Below are positions 61,101-64,000 of a stretch of 64,000 bases of DNA, piece after piece. How positions within the stretch are numbered: position 1 is the stretch's first letter; each line of letters begins with the position of its first letter. The notes under the pieces are model-generated. The model was not told the DNA's origin, did no database searches, and saw nothing but the letters and a program-made list of their open reading frames with translations. Source of the DNA: Rallus limicola (Eukaryota > Chordata > Aves > Gruiformes > Rallidae); the NCBI GenBank assembly GCA_022605955.1, contig JAKCOZ010000005.1, forward strand, positions 7,040,001 through 7,104,000, in the 5' to 3' direction. The position numbers and the translations under genes are program-made.

Positions 61101-63162
61101 TTTCTGAAACAGATGTTAAAAAGACACGAAGGCAGAAATAAAAGCTGACAAGGGACTTACAAACCAGCTTATACCTTCCACAGAAAAAAAGAGAGGGTGA
61201 AAAATTTCCTCATAACACCATGCGTGACTAAACGGACTGCAACTGAATGCTTTCACTCAGTTTGAACAGCTATTTAAAGGAGAGAACATACACCCTATAA
61301 ACTCTGGGAAGTCCTAAAATTCAGTACAGAGAATTGACCAAATAGTGATATACACCCAGGGAAAGGTTGAATTATAGGTGCTCTTTAAGAGAAGCCTGGA
61401 AAACAATTTCAGAAAAAGTTGATACACATTTATTAAAGTGCTTTTCAGTGCAATTACAGGAAGATGAGAAAGAAAGATGAGATGAAATGTAAAGACAAGA
61501 CTGAACATGTAAGGAACTAATTTTCTCTACTTTGCACAGCAAAGCCTTAAGAAATGGCACTGCCATTGCACTACATATAGGCTGGCAGTAAGCATTTACA
61601 GATAAGTGTCAAAGGATCAAATTATCTTGACTAATTTATTGTTAATTTAATTCCAGCCCTTGTCTCCAGAGGAGCTCCACTGGGGCTATCAAGGATACTT
61701 AGTGCAGCTCTGTCAGAGCCTTCTGTTAGGAGGGGAGGCAGGGGCACAGTGACTGGCTTAGGTCAGGCAAATGTAATTGTCCAATGCCATAAAAAGAAGA
61801 GCCAGGCACTGCTGGTGGGACCCACTCATGGACTCCAGCAGACAGCAAGAAGGGCTTCCAGAATACTGAAGGAGCATCTTCTCAGTAAACTGCTCTCTTC
61901 TGAAGATTATTCTACAACACTGCCAAGAGTGACACATACCCAATCATGCTGCTAAGTAGAGCACAAGTAATCAGCTAATTACCTGCTTTACATAATAAGT
62001 GATGGCCATGTCAGTAAGAATGTTTGCACCCAAGGAAAACTGATAGAAAGAAGAAATAACATATCCTGTAAGTGTCAACAGGGGCTATGTTCCAAAATAA
62101 AATGACAAGGCACACCAAACTTCAGAGAGATGTGTCAAAACACTGTGTCAAGTAGAAACGAGCACCTTCCTTCCCAGACTGGGAGAAGACAGCAGTGCCA
62201 AGATCAGAGCAGCACCTGAACTGAACTGCTATATACGTAGCTGACCCAGCCCTGGAGATCCAGATGCACACTCAGGAAAGTGTCTGCAGGTAACAAAACT
62301 AAAGCACTATGTAAAGAAAGCAGTGGCTTCAATGCCAAATTGTTACCTTAAACATTAAGTTTCAGACTTTAAAAAAAGAAAGGCTTAGTCTAACCAACCA
62401 AACGCAAACTTGGGATTACAATAAGGTACTTCACAGCATCTGCTGACTATAATTTCAGTTCATAAAACCATAATGAACATATTCTTTAATCTTTCCATGA
62501 ACTCTTTACTAGAAAGTACTTCTTTCTAAACAGATGAAATATAATGTCGTTTCACTAATTTCTGTAAATAAAATCATAGAACTTATTTGAGCAAAAGAGA
62601 CTTCTCGGGAAAAGGGCTTCTCCCTTGGGAGATCTTAAGTGTTACAGAAATTAACAACATCATTAAAAAAAATCTAACACAAACATAAACTAGAATATAC
62701 CAAAGCTTTTAATTATAATTCTGACTGATAGATCAATCTTAAATGATTTCAGTAATATCAGGGCAGTCAGAAAAATGCCCTGGAACCAAGCACTGATGGA
62801 GAGATCTCATTTTCAGTAATGATCAAAATTACTGAATATTGGTACCTCTCTGGTGGTCTGTGAAAACTGTAACTTTGGAGCCATGGCAGCATAACTAAGC
62901 AATACAATAAATCTGACTGTAATTGCTCCTAGTAAAATTAATCAGTCATTAATACCAAATTTCTTTTGCAAAGTTTATCTAGTTTGGTGGGTAGTAAGCA
63001 TGACCATTACTGGCATGAACAGCTTTGCAGTTATGCTGCTGCATAGGTTTTATGTATTTTATATCTGTTAGCACTCAGTCATAAAATAAATGTTCTCTGT
63101 GTTCCCTGGTGCCATTTGAAAATTACTTTCACCATCTGAAACATTCTCTTTTTCTCCCTTAG
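55166..63162. other. Unique AT-rich non-coding DNA
   Basis: No gene or mobile element is recognised. It contains an AT/TA-rich imperfect tract at about 55324-55370, A-rich runs near 56749-56772, and a short CR1-like terminus at 60231-60248 (see findings). Frames are 60-97 codons with no recognisable domain. Confidence 0.65.
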
Positions 63163-63200
63163 AAGAAATGAGCATTGGAGAAAAGCAGCGAGGGTCTACA
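63163..63200 (+). other. Candidate 38-nt microexon (unverified)
   Basis: The strongest isolated splice-pair I noticed on the plus strand. A classic pyrimidine-rich acceptor, ACATTCTCTTTTTCTCCCTTAG cut here to CTCTTTTTCTCCCTTAG, is followed by 38 nt and then GTGAGTAAGG, a near-consensus donor. Two frames are open. One reads EMSIGEKQRGST after two leading bases and ends in phase 0. The other reads RNEHWRKAARVY after one leading base. No gene is recognised. The short length and the lack of partner exons keep confidence low. Confidence 0.22.
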
Positions 63201-64000
63201 GTGAGTAAGGGAAACGTGCACCATTCTGTAAGCCCAAATTTAAAAAAAAAAAACATTTTGGTTTTGTTTCATGATCCAGCACCTCTGCAAATGCAGCTCA
63301 TGCTTGCACACTGAAAAGCTGATTATTTCACATTTTGCAAACTCATATTCTCTACTGTTATTTGAACAAGATATATAGAGAGAATACGATCTTTGACATT
63401 TTAATTAAACCCTATTAAAAAGTCTATAGCATATAATAAAGTCCAAATCATCTCCCTAACTTTAACCTGTGTTGCAACTATGTCATGAATTCAGATAACC
63501 ATGGATAAAAGTCTTCACTACTAAGAGCATGAGGTGAGCAAAAGACTTCTGGGGCTGACACCTAATTAAGATATACTTCCCCCTGATGAAGAAAGCTCTT
63601 CATCTATTACTGTGTGTTACAGGTTCAGGGCTATATTTAAAAGTCCATTAAAAATGTACCTGAAGGCAAAGTTAATCTTTATATTTGACAGATAATAGCA
63701 GCTTTTTTCTTTTTTTTTGCAGTAAGTCGCGAAGTGAATATTTTATTTCTTTATGATCTAATGACCATTCTGATGAACAAGAAAATATGCTTAGGGGGTA
63801 TACTAATACATCAATTATGGAGAGTGGGAAAGTACTTTAAAAAAGTAGCAGTAATCTATTGTAAATTAAGATCTCAATAAGCACTCCTAGCCACAGGGAG
63901 AGCTAAAAAAGATGCATTAAAAATCTATTCAGATTCTGCTCATTATAGATATGTTCTTCTCAGTTCTTAAGTAAAATGCAGCAATCAACTAACTTTTGAA
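63201..64000. other. Unique AT-rich non-coding DNA
   Basis: No gene, mobile element or repeat is recognised apart from a 13-base poly-A near 63241-63254. A pyrimidine-rich CTTTTTTCTTTTTTTTTGCAG run ending at 63722, trimmed here to TTTTTTTTTGCAG, is a strong acceptor-like signal, but no donor was found nearby. Confidence 0.6.

Noticed and set aside
1..64000. CRISPR arrays, operons, bacterial promoters, phage or plasmid modules
   Set aside because: No regularly spaced repeats, no long bacterial-style genes and no ribosome-binding-site context. The sequence is clearly vertebrate nuclear DNA.

Overview
This is 64 kb of vertebrate nuclear DNA, almost certainly from a bird and probably from a neoavian lineage. 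Three retroelement signatures support this. There are several truncated CR1 (chicken repeat 1) LINE copies with the typical ATTCTGTGATTCT-type 3' end. One CR1 3' end is nested inside another CR1. There is also a degraded solo LTR of a bird endogenous retrovirus family, recognisable from its conserved GGTTTAACC end and its TAA-rich middle. These identifications come from remembered families, not from a search. The sequence is AT-rich and CpG-poor. I see no CpG island, no bacterial-style gene organisation, no CRISPR array, and no tRNA, rRNA or known small RNA.

No protein-coding gene can be assigned. The open frames are short and scattered on both strands, as expected by chance in 64 kb of AT-rich DNA. 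The only frames with recognisable protein content belong to CR1 ORF2: a linker fragment, a reverse transcriptase fragment and a C-terminal fragment. All three are broken. The window is best read as intergenic or large-intron DNA of a gene-poor region. A few short stretches have good splice-like borders and an open frame. They are recorded as weak exon candidates, because decoy exons of this quality are common.

Layout: 1-4.3 kb unique AT-rich DNA; 4.35-4.87 kb solo LTR (minus); 4.9-10.3 kb unique; 10.3-11.1 kb CR1 3' part (plus); 11.1-13.6 kb unique with a homeodomain-like AT-rich patch; 13.6-14.3 kb CR1 3' part (minus) with a 195-codon ORF2 remnant; 14.3-33.6 kb unique, including a patch at 19.1-19.8 kb that looks like a conserved non-coding element and carries a perfect 20-bp palindrome; 33.6-35.0 kb CR1 ORF2 fragment (plus) with a nested CR1 3' end; 35.0-64.0 kb unique with microsatellites, a 36-bp tandem duplication, further palindromes and a possible 33-bp LTR end.

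I found no new biological system. The points most worth checking are the 19.2 kb palindrome and homeobox-rich patch, the 52.1 kb near-perfect hairpin, the 48.35 kb homeodomain palindrome, the nested CR1, and the candidate exons near 1.6, 15.7, 50.6 and 63.2 kb.
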